DNA from: Pithys albifrons albifrons
Lineage: Eukaryota; Chordata; Aves; Passeriformes; Thamnophilidae
DNA: 64,000 nt
Direction: 5' to 3'
Assembly (NCBI RefSeq): GCF_047495875.1
Contig: NC_092497.1
Span: 65,495,492-65,559,491, forward strand
The position numbers and the translations under genes are program-made. Every line of letters starts with the position of its first letter. The first letter of the stretch is position 1. The notes under the pieces are model-generated. The model was not told where the DNA came from, did no database searches, and saw only the letters and a list, made by a program, of their open reading frames with translations. Shown here piece after piece: positions 22,801 through 33,646 of the stretch.

Positions 22801-25800
22801 AGATCTGCACTTACTGCAGCTTTGCCCTTGTGTTGAGGAGTCCCTGCAGTCCACTGAAACTGTACCACTAAAATAAAGATTTTAAAATGAAGTGCAAATT
22901 TCCTGTAAAAACCATTACCTCAAAATAAACACTGATTTTTGATCCTTTATAAACGTTTGCAATTCCACGAAGAGACGATTTTGCAAAACTCTGAAAGAAA
23001 AAGGTTAGTTTCCTCCAGAAAGTTTTCATGCCAGCCACATCAACACAGTCTGAATAATACAATTGAGGTTTCACTTCCTGCTAAAATGCTACACTAGTTT
23101 GTGCACATGGCTAGTTGTATCCTTACATGAAACTTGGTAGAACTGTCCTGTAGTGAAGACACTGAAATGCTCTTTCCCTTTAAAAAGTCCACATATTTGG
23201 AATATATTTAAGAACCTGTGCCCCAGAGACAGTAATTTCCCTGTCAGTAAGGAACCAGTTTGAAACTCTGACTGATGTCCTACTCCGCCCAGCTGCATTA
23301 AGTCTGTTTGGGACAAGCATTATAAGGGTAGTTCTCCTTCAAGTGCTTTATTTGACTACTTGGTTGTGTCAATTAGCTTAATGTTCCTAATGTCTTTTTC
23401 TTTCTCCAATTTTATTGCTGATTCAGCTCCTGTTGCCAGTTTGCTATGTGTACGATACACCCACAGGACAGTTGTGATCACTGGAGGACTCCTGGCTTTT
23501 TCAGGAATGGCACTGGGATTTTTTGGATTCAACATGCTCTGGATGTATGTAACGACTGGCTTCCTGCAGGGTATGACTTTATGGCATTTTTCCACCAGCA
23601 ACTCGGAGCCCGTATCTGAGGGTGCTAGTGGTAGGAGTTTTGAAATCTGACATGTATTTTGATTTTATGAGCAGCTAGAATCAACAATGCTCCTAAAAGG
23701 TGATTTCCCTCCTGTCCCACTGTCAAAATAAGAATTTGGCAGGAAACTTGCAATGACAAAGAAGGTGAATAATTAGATGCTGGTAATTTACACCTGCAAA
23801 TTATATGCAAGCAGAAAATTAGGTGGTTTATTTTTCAATCAGAGACAAGAGCCCTGTGAGGGTTTAAAAAACCTCCATAAAGGGTGCTCTATGTACAAAG
23901 ACATAGAGATCCCAAGTTTTGTACTTTATATGAAATTATCTTATGTTTTGAACAGAGGCCCAGGCTTTCACTTGATTTCAATTCTTTCCTTTATGTCAGG
24001 TGAAAACAAGCCAAAAAGGTTTTCCCAGAAGCTAGCAGATTTTCGTGGAGCAGGAAGCAAAGCTGGCAGGAAATAAAACAAACCATTCCGATGTCCATGC
24101 TGGATGCCTGAGAAAATGTCTGGAATTTAAGGCCTTTGGCAGTCCTGGGCGGCCAAATAGTCTAGGGAGCCATTAAAATTACTGTAAATTAGAGCAGGTT
24201 TGACGTCTGCTCAGACTAGTTGTGAAAGAAAATGAAAAGCAAATAGTGGTAACACACCGACTTACTTTATGTCCTGTCCCACTTTCTGCCCTGAGCACAG
24301 ATCAGCTTAACCCACTGATCTCACTTAGTACCAGCCTTAATTCAGACAGCATGGACACTCTAAGGTCTGTCTAGCTTCAGCCACATGACCATGTGATTCC
24401 TTATGCTAAGCTCATGCCTCTGCTAAGAACAAAAATGTGTTCTTTTACTTTCTAATTTTCAAATTGTCTCAGTTTAAAAGAAAACCAAGATGTCTATCAA
24501 AGAAAGTGAGGAAACCTTCCAGACTAGGATGGAAGGCTCTCTCCCCAGAAACCACCACAACCTTTGAAATTAAGAGATTTTAATCAGAAAATGTGGAGAA
24601 AAAGGATAACAGTTCTTTACTACAAATATACATATGTATAACCAAAAGAAAAAAAAACCAGAACAAACAGCAACACCATAACCAAAACTTTGAAATAGAT
24701 CAAATCCTATCTCTGCCCCTTCAGTGCAGTTGTATTTACAGAGAGTGAGAGGTGATGCCGCACCTCAGGGAGGCAAAAGGCAGAGGGTAGGGAGAGGTGC
24801 TGGTTCCAAAACTCACATGGGAATGGTGGCCACAGGAACAGGATGAAACCTTTCCCATGGGCTGTGTAAGGACTTTCTCACTGTCCTTTGTCCAAAAGCA
24901 TTGTGAGGAGAGGGTATCAGCTCCTCTGCAGATGGTGCCAGCCCCATCATGAGCCTGTAGAGAATCCAGGCAGCAGTGGTTGTTCTCTCAGAACAGCACA
25001 GGGAGTGCAGAGTCAGGGGCTGAGCCAGGAACCCCCTCCCAGTGCTTCCACCAGCCCAACAAGCAGTGGCTGGCACACACAGCAGCCGGAGGAGAAGTGA
25101 GGCAAAACCCAGGAAACCTCTCTTTCCCTCCACCTCCCTCCAGTCCTGTCCTCAGCCATTAAGTTGGAATGCAAAGCTGTCAGCCATCCCTTTGTTTAGG
25201 CTTTGGCCCTGGCAGCAGGTAGTTGGTGGCTGGGCTTCAACAAGCTATCTGTCCTGGCCTCCCACTCCCAAACCATGATGTTGGTAAGGGATAAAAAAAA
25301 TTCTATGGAAGATTTTGAAACTATAACACAAATGCAGGAGCAGTGACTGCTTTAATTTTCTTCACAAAATACCTCAGTAGTGTCTAACCTGTGCTATTTT
25401 CATTGGTGCTTTTCAGGTCTTGGGATTTCCTTTTCATGGACACCAGCCATTAGCATTGTTAGCCACTATTTCTCCAAGAAACGGGCTTTGGCCAATGCTA
25501 TTGCCAGTGCTGGAGAATGTGCCTTTACATTCATATTTGGGCCATTTTTCCAGTGGTTGATTAGTCAATATGGATGGAAAGGTGCCCTCTTGATCATAGG
25601 TGGCATCCAACTCCATATTTGTATCAGTGGGGCACTGATGCGACCCCTAGCAAGCAGCTGCCTCCTTGAGGATAGCCATTCAGATACTGAAACCCCACCT
25701 GGCAACAGTGCACTCAGGACAGACAAAGAAGATAAGTCTCCCATCATACACAAAACCTTCAGCTGGAGGCTTCTGAGGCAACCAGAGTTTGTACTTTATT

Positions 25801-28216
25801 CCATTTTTGGCATATTAGCTGCTATGAGTTTTTTTGTGCCTCCGTTATTTTTAGTTCCACTTAGCTACAGCCTGAGAATAGATGAATCATGGACTGCATC
25901 CCTCCTATCCATTTTAGCTCTGGTGGACTTTGCAGGCAGACTGCTCTGTGGCTGGTATGCCAATCTCCATATTACCAAAACCATTCATTTGCTGGCGATG
26001 ACCATTTTACTGATTGGTACTTCCCTGATGCTGTTGCCACTGGCTAACAATTATGTTTCCTTAGCAATATTCACCGGCTTCTATGGATTCTTCTTTGGCA
26101 CAACAGTCGCTATTCACATTACAGTGCTGGCAGATGTTGTAGGCATGCCAGAATTTGACAGTGCTCTAGGGCTTTTCATGCTTATTCGAAGCACTGGAGG
26201 TTTTGTGGGCCCATCCCTTGCAGGTAAGTTGATACTCTGCCAAATATAGTTTACAAGAAGGGGGATGGTAACCCAAACTGAAAAGATCTGGATCTGGACC
26301 CCAAAAATTCCCCCTTTATTAGCTCAGGGGCATGTAATCCAAGAAGTATATAAAAATATATATAGTTGGTTTAAATTCTTTAAAAAATACATTGTTCCCT
26401 CTCTTTTCTGTGATTTTAGAGATACCTGTTAAACATGAAAGCAGGGATGAATGGCAGGGTTCATATGGTGGTGTTCCTGCTTCCTGAGTCCCATATAATG
26501 CCACTTGATGGACTCCTACTCTCTTGCTATGAAAGTGTGCCTTTGGGACAAGCAGCAGATCCATATTTTCAGAGAAGAAATTGAAATTTGAGACTAGTGA
26601 TGTACAAATGCTTATATTGTTGAGAGGGTTTCTATGGAAGTTCAAGTAGAACAGCCTGAAACATTAGGTTACACAAACCTCAAGCAAATATTCACAGAGA
26701 TTCCTGCTGTTTTCAGATAGCATTTGAACCAGCCAATATAATACTTGGGTGAAGCAGCACATAAGAACAGTGGGAAGAAAGAGCAGACAATGAGACAGCA
26801 CATGGATTTATGAACTGGCAATAAGACATAGTCATCTTGGAAAATGCAAGAAAAATGAACTGCAAGATGTAAGGACTTTACAAAGTGATTTGGCAGGAAA
26901 ATGACCAATGTGACTTGTAAAATGCACATTGAGCCCTCATTCAAAGATCATTGCTCTTGTACTACAGTGACTTCTGTGGTAATGACATCACTAATAGATT
27001 GCAAATGAGTCAGACTGCATACTGGGACATTTTAATTCACTTCTGAAAATTCAGGAACCAGGAAGATTTATAAACAGTTTGAGACAGAACAGAATCAAAA
27101 GTGTGTTGGAAAGATCTGAAAATAATGCAAAGGTAACAGGATGTTATACAGTGGCTGGTCACTAGAACTGATTATTATACCCATTTGTGTATATATAGTA
27201 ATCTATAAAGAAGGTATGGAAGAGCAGGGAACCCCAAGTGACTCTCAAGCTCTCCTCTCCTACTTTAGGAGTAAAATCTAAAATATTTGAATTCACACTT
27301 CCTTTGACTATATAGGGCTGATGTCAGATTAGAATGTGGGCTAGACAGTACTCTAAATATGGACAAACTTCCACAAGCAAGCAGCTTTCATCAGCCCATG
27401 AAGGAATATGCCATCACACCCACAGAGCAGCTGATACACTGCTGCAGTACTACCACTTATACTAGTGATTTCTCAGTACAGTACACAATGGCATGATGTA
27501 TTTTGGTTGGCTTAAAGCTCCCTGAAAACCAAGGTCCTTTTGCTAATATCTCTGATTCTGTAAAATGATGAACCAGAAACTCATAACACATCAAATTCTC
27601 CAGCTATGTCTCCAGCAGATGAATCTCCTTTCATTCTTTTAAGTCTCTTGTGCTGTACAGTTATAGTCCAAATTACAGCAACTGATGACAGCTACACCAC
27701 AGAACATGGAGCTACTCAGGTACACAGCTGCATTGTCTATACTTTCAGTGTCTTCAGTACCTTCACTATCTGCTACACTTAAGGTTGGAAAGTACTTCAA
27801 ACTGTGTAGCATATTGTTTCATCAGAAAAACAAAACAATGAGATGTGAATTGTGTTTCAAGCTTCAAAATGCTATGATGGAGGGATGTTCCATGTGCTCA
27901 TGATGTAGAAAGCAGCAATACAGGCATGTACCCAGCACACCGCCTTTGTGAGAGGATATGTTCACACCTGTTTTCCATTAATCACATTGCTGTCATTTGT
28001 TTCTCTGCAGGTCTGATTGTGGACATGGCTGGAGACTATAGAGCAGGCTTCTATATGGCAGGAGCCACTCTCATCCTATCAGCAGGATTCTTAGTTACTT
28101 TAGATCAACTCCAACAAAGAAAAGAAAAAGGAAGCCAAACTAGTCCTAAACGGGAAAACTCAGTGTTACCCTTCCCTTCCCTCCATATCCTGAAACACAA
28201 GAACAGAAGGTACTGA
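19668..28216 (+). CDS. SLC16 family (monocarboxylate transporter-like) protein, complete coding region
   Basis: Four coding exons (19668-19869, 23427-23570, 25417-26223, 28011-28216), all with phase-1 junctions, give 452 aa, within the normal range for proton-linked or related SLC16 transporters of the plasma membrane. The signature before membrane helix 1 is DGGYGW (10-15). The helix-5 motif appears as HYFSKKRALANAIASAG. Helix 8 carries LVDFAGRLLCGW, keeping the Asp and Arg that in MCT1 bind proton and substrate. The loop between helices 6 and 7 is short and the C-terminal tail is Lys/Ser-rich. The start is chosen because family members begin shortly before the DGGYGW signature; an in-frame ATG at 19545 lies upstream of a likely acceptor (TTTGCAG, exon from 19568). 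I cannot assign a paralogue number or substrate. It lies between ERMP1 and MLANA, where I recall no gene in human. Confidence 0.9.
19870..23426 (+). other. SLC16-like intron 1
   Basis: 3.6 kb, AT-rich, with an A-rich low-complexity tract at 21060-21087. No gene or clearly identifiable transposon seen. Confidence 0.7.
23427..23570 (+). CDS. SLC16-like coding exon 2
   Basis: 144 nt. The acceptor is GCTGATTCAG and the donor is CAGG|GTATGA. It encodes PVASLLCVRYTHRTVVITGG and the following helices through TGFLQG. Confidence 0.9.
23571..25416 (+). other. SLC16-like intron 2
   Basis: 1.8 kb. The right half (about 24700-25290) is GC-richer than its surroundings and looks like an inserted repeat (see separate entry). 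Confidence 0.7.
24700..25290. repeat. Probable dispersed repeat, possibly an LTR, in SLC16-like intron 2
   Basis: A GC-richer block with 'gctgagccaggaaccccctc' and 'gagggaggtggagggaaaga' (minus sense), sharply different from the flanking AT-rich intron. Its texture resembles avian ERV LTRs, but I could not find clean TG...CA ends or target-site duplications. The family is not identified. Confidence 0.35.
25417..26223 (+). CDS. SLC16-like coding exon 3 (main exon)
   Basis: 807 nt encoding most membrane helices, from LGISFSWTPAISIVSHYFSK to RSTGGFVGPSLAG. The acceptor is GCTTTTCAG and the donor is GCAG|GTAAGT. A single large third exon is typical of SLC16 genes. Confidence 0.92.
26224..28010 (+). 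other. SLC16-like intron 3
   Basis: 1.8 kb with no recognisable repeat or exon. Confidence 0.7.
28011..28216 (+). CDS. SLC16-like coding exon 4 (last)
   Basis: 206 nt including the TGA stop. It encodes LIVDMAGDYRAGFYMAGATL (the last helix) and a cytosolic tail rich in Lys, Gln and Ser. The acceptor is TTTCTCTGCAG. Confidence 0.9.
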
Positions 28217-28729
28217 GAACACAATATAGTGGTGTGACTACACTGGACCTCAGACAACATTTCACGATATATGGAAGTGTTTTATTTTTGCCAAACTCAT
28301 TATTACTAGGATTTACAAAGCAACAGAAGTTTCAGGTAGGAACATTTGAAACTAAAGAAGAAAGTATTTAGTTTACAAGCAAACTAGAGCAGTAACCATG
28401 ACCATATTATTTTAATGTTGGAGTTGCATTTTGACTATGCAAGTCTTCAGTACAGTCCCACAGGGCTGTGCTAAGCAAACTAGGGAAACCATGGTCTAAG
28501 TGAAATTGCCATGAAGTGGGTATGCAGCAGGTAGAAACCCTGCCCCCAAATGCAGACTGCAGCTATCACCATCAAACAGGAAGAGGCATCAGCTCACAGA
28601 TGTTTAGCTTGGGGAAGTAGTGTTCAGTATTTTCAGTAAACAAGTTGGATATGAAAGCACCAGTACCTGAACACAGTTTTGAGCTAAAGGGTTTGCAGGT
28701 GCTCTACACAGCAGAGCTGGAATCAGAGA

Positions 28730-28735
28730 AATAAA
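28730..28735 (+). terminator. Candidate polyadenylation signal for the SLC16-like gene
   Basis: AATAAA about 515 bases after the stop codon. It is the first canonical hexamer I noticed downstream; actual use needs transcript data. Confidence 0.4.
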
Positions 28736-29229
28736 TAATCTGATAAATGGGAAAAGTTACATGAGTAATAGAATACCAGTAGTAAATACAAGGAGTAAGA
28801 AGCAAAATACACCCAAATAAAATGAAGAAGGATTGATGAATAGTAAAGGAAGACCTAAGGCTACAGAATCCCAAATGCAACATTCAATGAAAAGTACTAT
28901 ATGTCTATCTGTGTTATTGGTAAGATAGAGGAGATAATGATGCTTCCAAGTCTGTAACTGGAAGAAGTACACAAATTGTAAAGAATTAAGTGGAACAAAA
29001 AAGAGAAAATAAAGAAAACACAACCTAAGGAAAAAGTGTAAAAAAATATAGCTTGCCTGGTTTAGAAGACAGAAATTTTTACAGGGCATGTGAGCAGCCT
29101 TCAAATCCATAATAGTTTGAGATTAAAATACTTGATTATAATCTGTTAAGCATGGAAGTAGACTACAGGGAAAATATGAAAAGAGATATCAGAGAATAGG
29201 TAAGACATGAGCAAGAATCTTAACATATT

Positions 29230-29315
29230 AGATTGCACTTTAGAGTGGTAGGATGGACTGGATCACTTCATGAGGTCCCCTCTAGTCCCACATTCCAACT
29301 ATCCTGATGCAACTA
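29230..29315 (+). repeat. CR1 3'-end-like fragment
   Basis: 'ggatggactggatcacttca' then 'tgaggtcccctctagtccc' resembles the sense-strand 3' end of CR1. Short and diverged. Confidence 0.35.
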
Positions 29316-29989
29316 GATGGGTAAATACTCAATTTATGAGAATGAAAAGAGTCTGTGTCCAAATAACTTTTATTTTATCAGGGGGGGAATGAGAACTTAA
29401 AAGAAGGGAAGAAGGGCTAGATTACATTTAGAAAGAAACAGTACAAGGAAAAAGGACATAACATTTTAAAACTTTCAAACTGTTATGAATAGCAGAGCTG
29501 CCTTACTTAAGAAATTTTTACAATGACATCCTCTGTGAAGTTTAGTATAAATCACTTATCTAAAATAATTACTTCTTGTCTCCTAAGAATAACAAATATT
29601 TCAAAAGCTTAATTAAACTTACAGGAAATCAGCTGAACAACTAATAAATCAACTACCTGTGAGGGCTTGATTGAAGAACACAGACTGATTTGAAAGAACA
29701 CAACTGAGCATGTTGTAGCAAAGTCCCAAAAAACTACTTTTCAAACTCGTCAATTGAAAAACTTGGATTTTTCTAGAAATATTATTTTTCAGTATTCTGC
29801 AGAGCTCCAATATGTAAAATAACTCTTCATTTTATAAAGTGAAGGGAAGGGGTATCGTTGGAGGCAGGACAAGTGGGGATATGTTTAATAGATTTAGTTT
29901 CTACCTCCGACTTCCTGTTAAAAATTCTGTATTTTATTTACAAGTCCTATCACTGACTTATTTTGACACGTCCTAACAACAGACATGGG

Positions 29990-30170
29990 CACTAAAAAAG
30001 GCACTTAGTGGCATGCTGTGCTGTATGGATAAAGGCACAGGAAGCAGAGCAAGGGAGATGATTACTACCTTCTGTTCCACAGTTGTGAATGTATTTTGGA
30101 GCACCAAGTTCAGTGAAGAAGTTGACAAACATTACTGAGTTCAGCAGAGGATCACTGAGAGGCTGTGGAA
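29990..30170 (+). mobile_element. CR1 ORF2 fragment, plus strand
   Basis: Plus-strand 'ggcatgctgtgctgtatgga' followed by 'agcaagggagatgattacta' and 'ctgttccac' matches the CR1 segment coding for the C-terminal ORF2 motif G-I-L-x-C-I-K-N-S-x-A-S-R-x-R-E-V-I-L-P-L. It is diverged and broken. The adjoining 30170-30510 is GC-richer and unidentified. Confidence 0.55.
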
Positions 30171-30633
30171 CTGGGGCTGGGTCGGCTGGGGGACTGGCAT
30201 CTTTGGGGGCACCAAACAGCATTCCTGGCACCACTGGGAGGGACGGAGGAGATGCAACCGGGCCATTCATAGCAGTGCTTGGTATGAGGAAAGGCAGCGG
30301 CACAAGCTGAAACACAAGGAGTTCAGGCTGGATCCATGAGGACAGCCCAACCGTGGGGACACAGCCCAGAGTGGCTGGGTTGATGATGTCCTCAAGGGTT
30401 TCATGGCCTGACTGGGTGAAGTCCTGAGCAGCCTGGTCTGAGTCCAGAATGGCTCTGTCAGGGCTGGGGCTGGACATGTCCCCAGTTCCCACTAGCCTGA
30501 ACAGGATCTTGTGAGAAATGAGAAGTCATACTCTTATTTTCTTTGCAAAATGCACTGAATCATATTAGTCACCTGGACACTCTCAACTGATGGCTATGAG
30601 TCAGTTTAGTGTCACAGAAGAGGTAGAACTGTA

Positions 30634-32350
30634 GAATCACAGAATATACTGAGTTGGAAAGGACTCATCAGGATCATTGAGTCCAACTCCTGGTGGTTTT
30701 ATGCAGGACACCCCAAGAGTCACATCAGGTGCCTGAGAGCATTGTCCAAATGATTCTTGAACTCTGTCAGATTCGGTGCTGTGACCACTTCCCTGGGGAG
30801 CCTGTTCCAGTGCACAACCACCCTCTGGGTGAAGAATCTTTACCCTGATATCCAAGTCAAACCTCTCCTGACACAGCTACATGCCATTCCATTGGGTTGT
30901 GTTACTGGTCACAAGAGCGAAGAGATAGGAACTTGCCCCTCCTCTTCCCCTCATGAGGAAGCTGTAACTGCAATGAGGTCTCCCCTGAGTCTCCTCCAGG
31001 CTGAAGAGACCAAATGACCTCAGCTGCTCCTCACATGCTTCTCCTCAAGGCACTTCACCATCTTTCTTGCCCTCCTTTGAATGTTCTCTAAGAGCTTAAA
31101 ACCTAACCTTAGAGCCTAAAATGGAGCCCTGTGGAACCCCACCAGTGACAGGTCTCCAGTCTGAGATTACCCCATTCCCTATAATGTTTTGTGCCCAATC
31201 TGTGAGCCAGGTGCTCACCCATCAAGTAACATGGTTATCCATCTGTATGCTAGGCACTTTGTTCAGATACTGTGACAGTATCAAAAGCTTTGTTGAAGTC
31301 CAAAAAGATTACACCTACTGCTTTCCTAGATCAAGTAGGTGGGTTACCCTGTCATAGAAAGAAATCAAGTTTGACAAGCAGGACTTTCCTCTCATGAAAC
31401 CATACTGTCTGTGACCAGTGACTGTGCTGTCCTCTAGGTGTTTTTCAATACCTCCCAGAATAATCTTCTCCATAACATTATCAGGCACTGAAGTGAGACT
31501 GACAGGCCTGTAGTTTCTGGGCTCCTCCTTCTTGGCCTTACTGAAAATTAGGACCAGTCAGATGGGAACTCTCCAGATTCCCAAGACTACCAGAAAAACA
31601 TCAAAATTTTGCAATAACATCAGCTTGCTCCTCGAGGATTCTGAATTCCATCAGGCCCCATAGATTTATAGGGACTCACATTGAGCACCAGATCCCACAC
31701 AAGTTCAGGGTCAACTCGTAGTCATGGTCCTCCAGCTTAGGGCACTGAGACCCCCTTGGTTGTCATCCATGTCGAAATCAGAGGCCAAGAAAATGCTAGA
31801 CACCTCTGCCTTGCCTCTGTTCCTGTTTCTGAGGTGACACAAATAATCCTGTTAGTGGGCCAATGTAATTTCTACACTGTCTTTTGCTGTTAATATATTT
31901 TAGAAAACCCTCCTTTTATTGTGCCCCATGTTTCTGGCCAGATTTAACTCCAACTGGGCTTTGGCTGCATGAATTTTCTACCTACACTATCAAACAGCAT
32001 CTCTGAATTCTTCACATGCCACTTGATCTGCGGCCACAGGGCATATACCTTCCTTTTTTGCCTTATTTTCAAGACCAGATCCCTAGGCAGTTAAGTCAGC
32101 CTTCTGCCTTGCCTGTTTGACTTCAGACATGTTGGCATTGCCTGTTCCTGTGCCCTCGGGAAGTGATGTTTAAAAAAGTGACCAGCACTGATGGACGCCA
32201 ACACCGGCAAAATAATTTTCCACAGGTACTTTATTTACTAATTCTCTGAACATCAAGAAATCTGCTCTTGTTATGTCCAGAGCTGAAGTACTGAGTGTTT
32301 CTATTTGGTTTTGGACTGCTTTTACTTCAGCTGTTGCAGATATATTCCAC
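30634..32350 (-). mobile_element. CR1 element, minus strand, internally deleted
   Basis: The 3' end is at about 30634 ('agaatcacagaatatactga'). 30634-31085 matches the last part of ORF2 and the 3' UTR. 31090-32350 reads, with frame breaks, as the linker and reverse-transcriptase domain: RELVNKVPVENYFAG, LFKHHFPRAQEQ, FLDFNKAFDT, SDWRPVTGGVPQGSIL. The FADD catalytic segment that should follow GVPQGS is missing at about 31085, so the element has an internal deletion and cannot be active. Confidence 0.88.
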
Positions 32351-32391
32351 ATTAAGTTTCAAATTAAGGACTATTATTGCAGGGATCACTT

Positions 32392-32605
32392 AGAATCATA
32401 GAATCATCAAAGTTGGAAGAAACTTTTAAGATCAAGTCCAACCGTTCACTCAGCACTAACGCTGAAACCTGTAAACCACTAAACCATCCCACAGTACCAG
32501 ATTCAGACACCTCTGAAACACCTTCCAGGGATGGCGACTTCACTGCCTCCCTGGGCAATATACTGCAAAGGACTGTTTTGATCCAAGTTCTAAGGATGTA
32601 GTCAG
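32392..32605 (-). mobile_element. CR1 3'-end fragment, minus strand (second copy)
   Basis: Begins 'agaatcatagaatcatcaaa' + 'gttggaagaaac', the terminal repeats and 3' UTR of CR1, and runs to 'ttccagggatggcgacttca', 'ctgcctccctgggcaatata'. A separate insertion directly behind the larger CR1. Confidence 0.8.
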
Positions 32606-33550
32606 TGTTGACTATATTAATTTTCTTCAAACAAATGTTTCAGAGATGGCCTCAGAGGCCTAAATCAGCAGCTAATCTGCAAGGAATTTCTCATGCCAAA
32701 CCAGGTGGCAACTTACTTGTGGAAACAGGAATGTGAGGCTTTAGAAAGCACTGCCTTTCTCTTGAATCCAGGTCTGGCCTCCTGAAATGCAAGGGAAGTC
32801 ATAACTCAACCTCAACTTGATAGTGTCCAATGGCATCCAAAAATTTTTCACCTACGGTTGGTCATTCTGTATCTCATGGAGAAAGTCCCTCAAATCTGAA
32901 CAATCCCTGGGCCCAGAACCTACAGTCAACCACAGACAAAATGTGAGCAAAGAAAAACACTCTAAGAAAGCTATCCAATTTTTTTATTTTGGAAAAACAT
33001 GGTGCAGCAACATAGGCACCACTGCAACCATGCCATCCTCTTGGCATAGCTACTACAGAATTAAGACTAACATTCCTTCTTTACTGTAAGTTTCAGGGAT
33101 GGAGTAGAGGGAGATGGGTCTGACAGCAAGAACCAGAGCTTCACTTGGAAATGACTTGAGGAGGAACTTCCTGTCATGAACCAGGCTTTCAGGATGAATG
33201 TACTAAGAGTGTTGGTCCAAGGCACTCTACATGACATGTTGCTTCCTGGAGGTGGCTGCAGTCAAGATAGCAGCAAGCTGAGGACAAGCTTCTTTGCAAA
33301 AAGCTCCAAATCAGGCTTGTAGTGGAACTGTTCAGACCTGAAGCTAGAAAGTACATTTCATTTCATGGCTAGGCTTTGTGAATGCAGATTTGGGAAGGGC
33401 TGTCCCCACGTGGGTGTGCCCTTCCAGCCTGCGCAGTGGATTTTAGGTGAGGCTCAGCGTGCGCAGAACTGACCCCACCGTTTAAGTCCTGAGGTTCATC
33501 TGCCACGGCCGAGCGAGCTTGGATGGTGACAGTGAAGTCCTCAGGACTAG

Positions 33551-33646
33551 AACCTACAGACCCCAGTATTGCCAGGGGAGGTTCCCATCCAATTACCAAC
33601 CGGGCCTGATCCTGCTCAGCTTCCGAGATTAGATCACAGAGATGAG
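33551..33646 (-). pseudogene. 5S rRNA-derived sequence (5S pseudogene or SINE3-type relic)
   Basis: The minus strand reads 'gatctaatctcggaagctga' + 'gcaggatcaggcccggttgg' + 'taattggatgggaacctccc' + 'ctggcaatactggggtctgt' + 'aggtt', which follows vertebrate 5S rRNA from about base 30 to the 3' end. The internal promoter elements are altered (AGCTGAGCAGGA for the A box; GGATGGGAACCT for the C box), so it is not a working gene. 5S-derived heads occur in amniote SINEs such as AmnSINE1, so a SINE origin is possible. Confidence 0.8.

Noticed and set aside
30069..30496. Minus-strand open frame of 166 codons with acceptor-like and donor-like ends, at first taken for an exon of an unknown gene
   Set aside because: The right-hand 'donor' end lies inside a CR1 fragment readable on the plus strand, so the splice-like edges are coincidental.
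33551..33646. A functional 5S rRNA gene
   Set aside because: The 5' third is missing or unrecognisable and both internal promoter boxes are altered; no pol III T-run follows in place.
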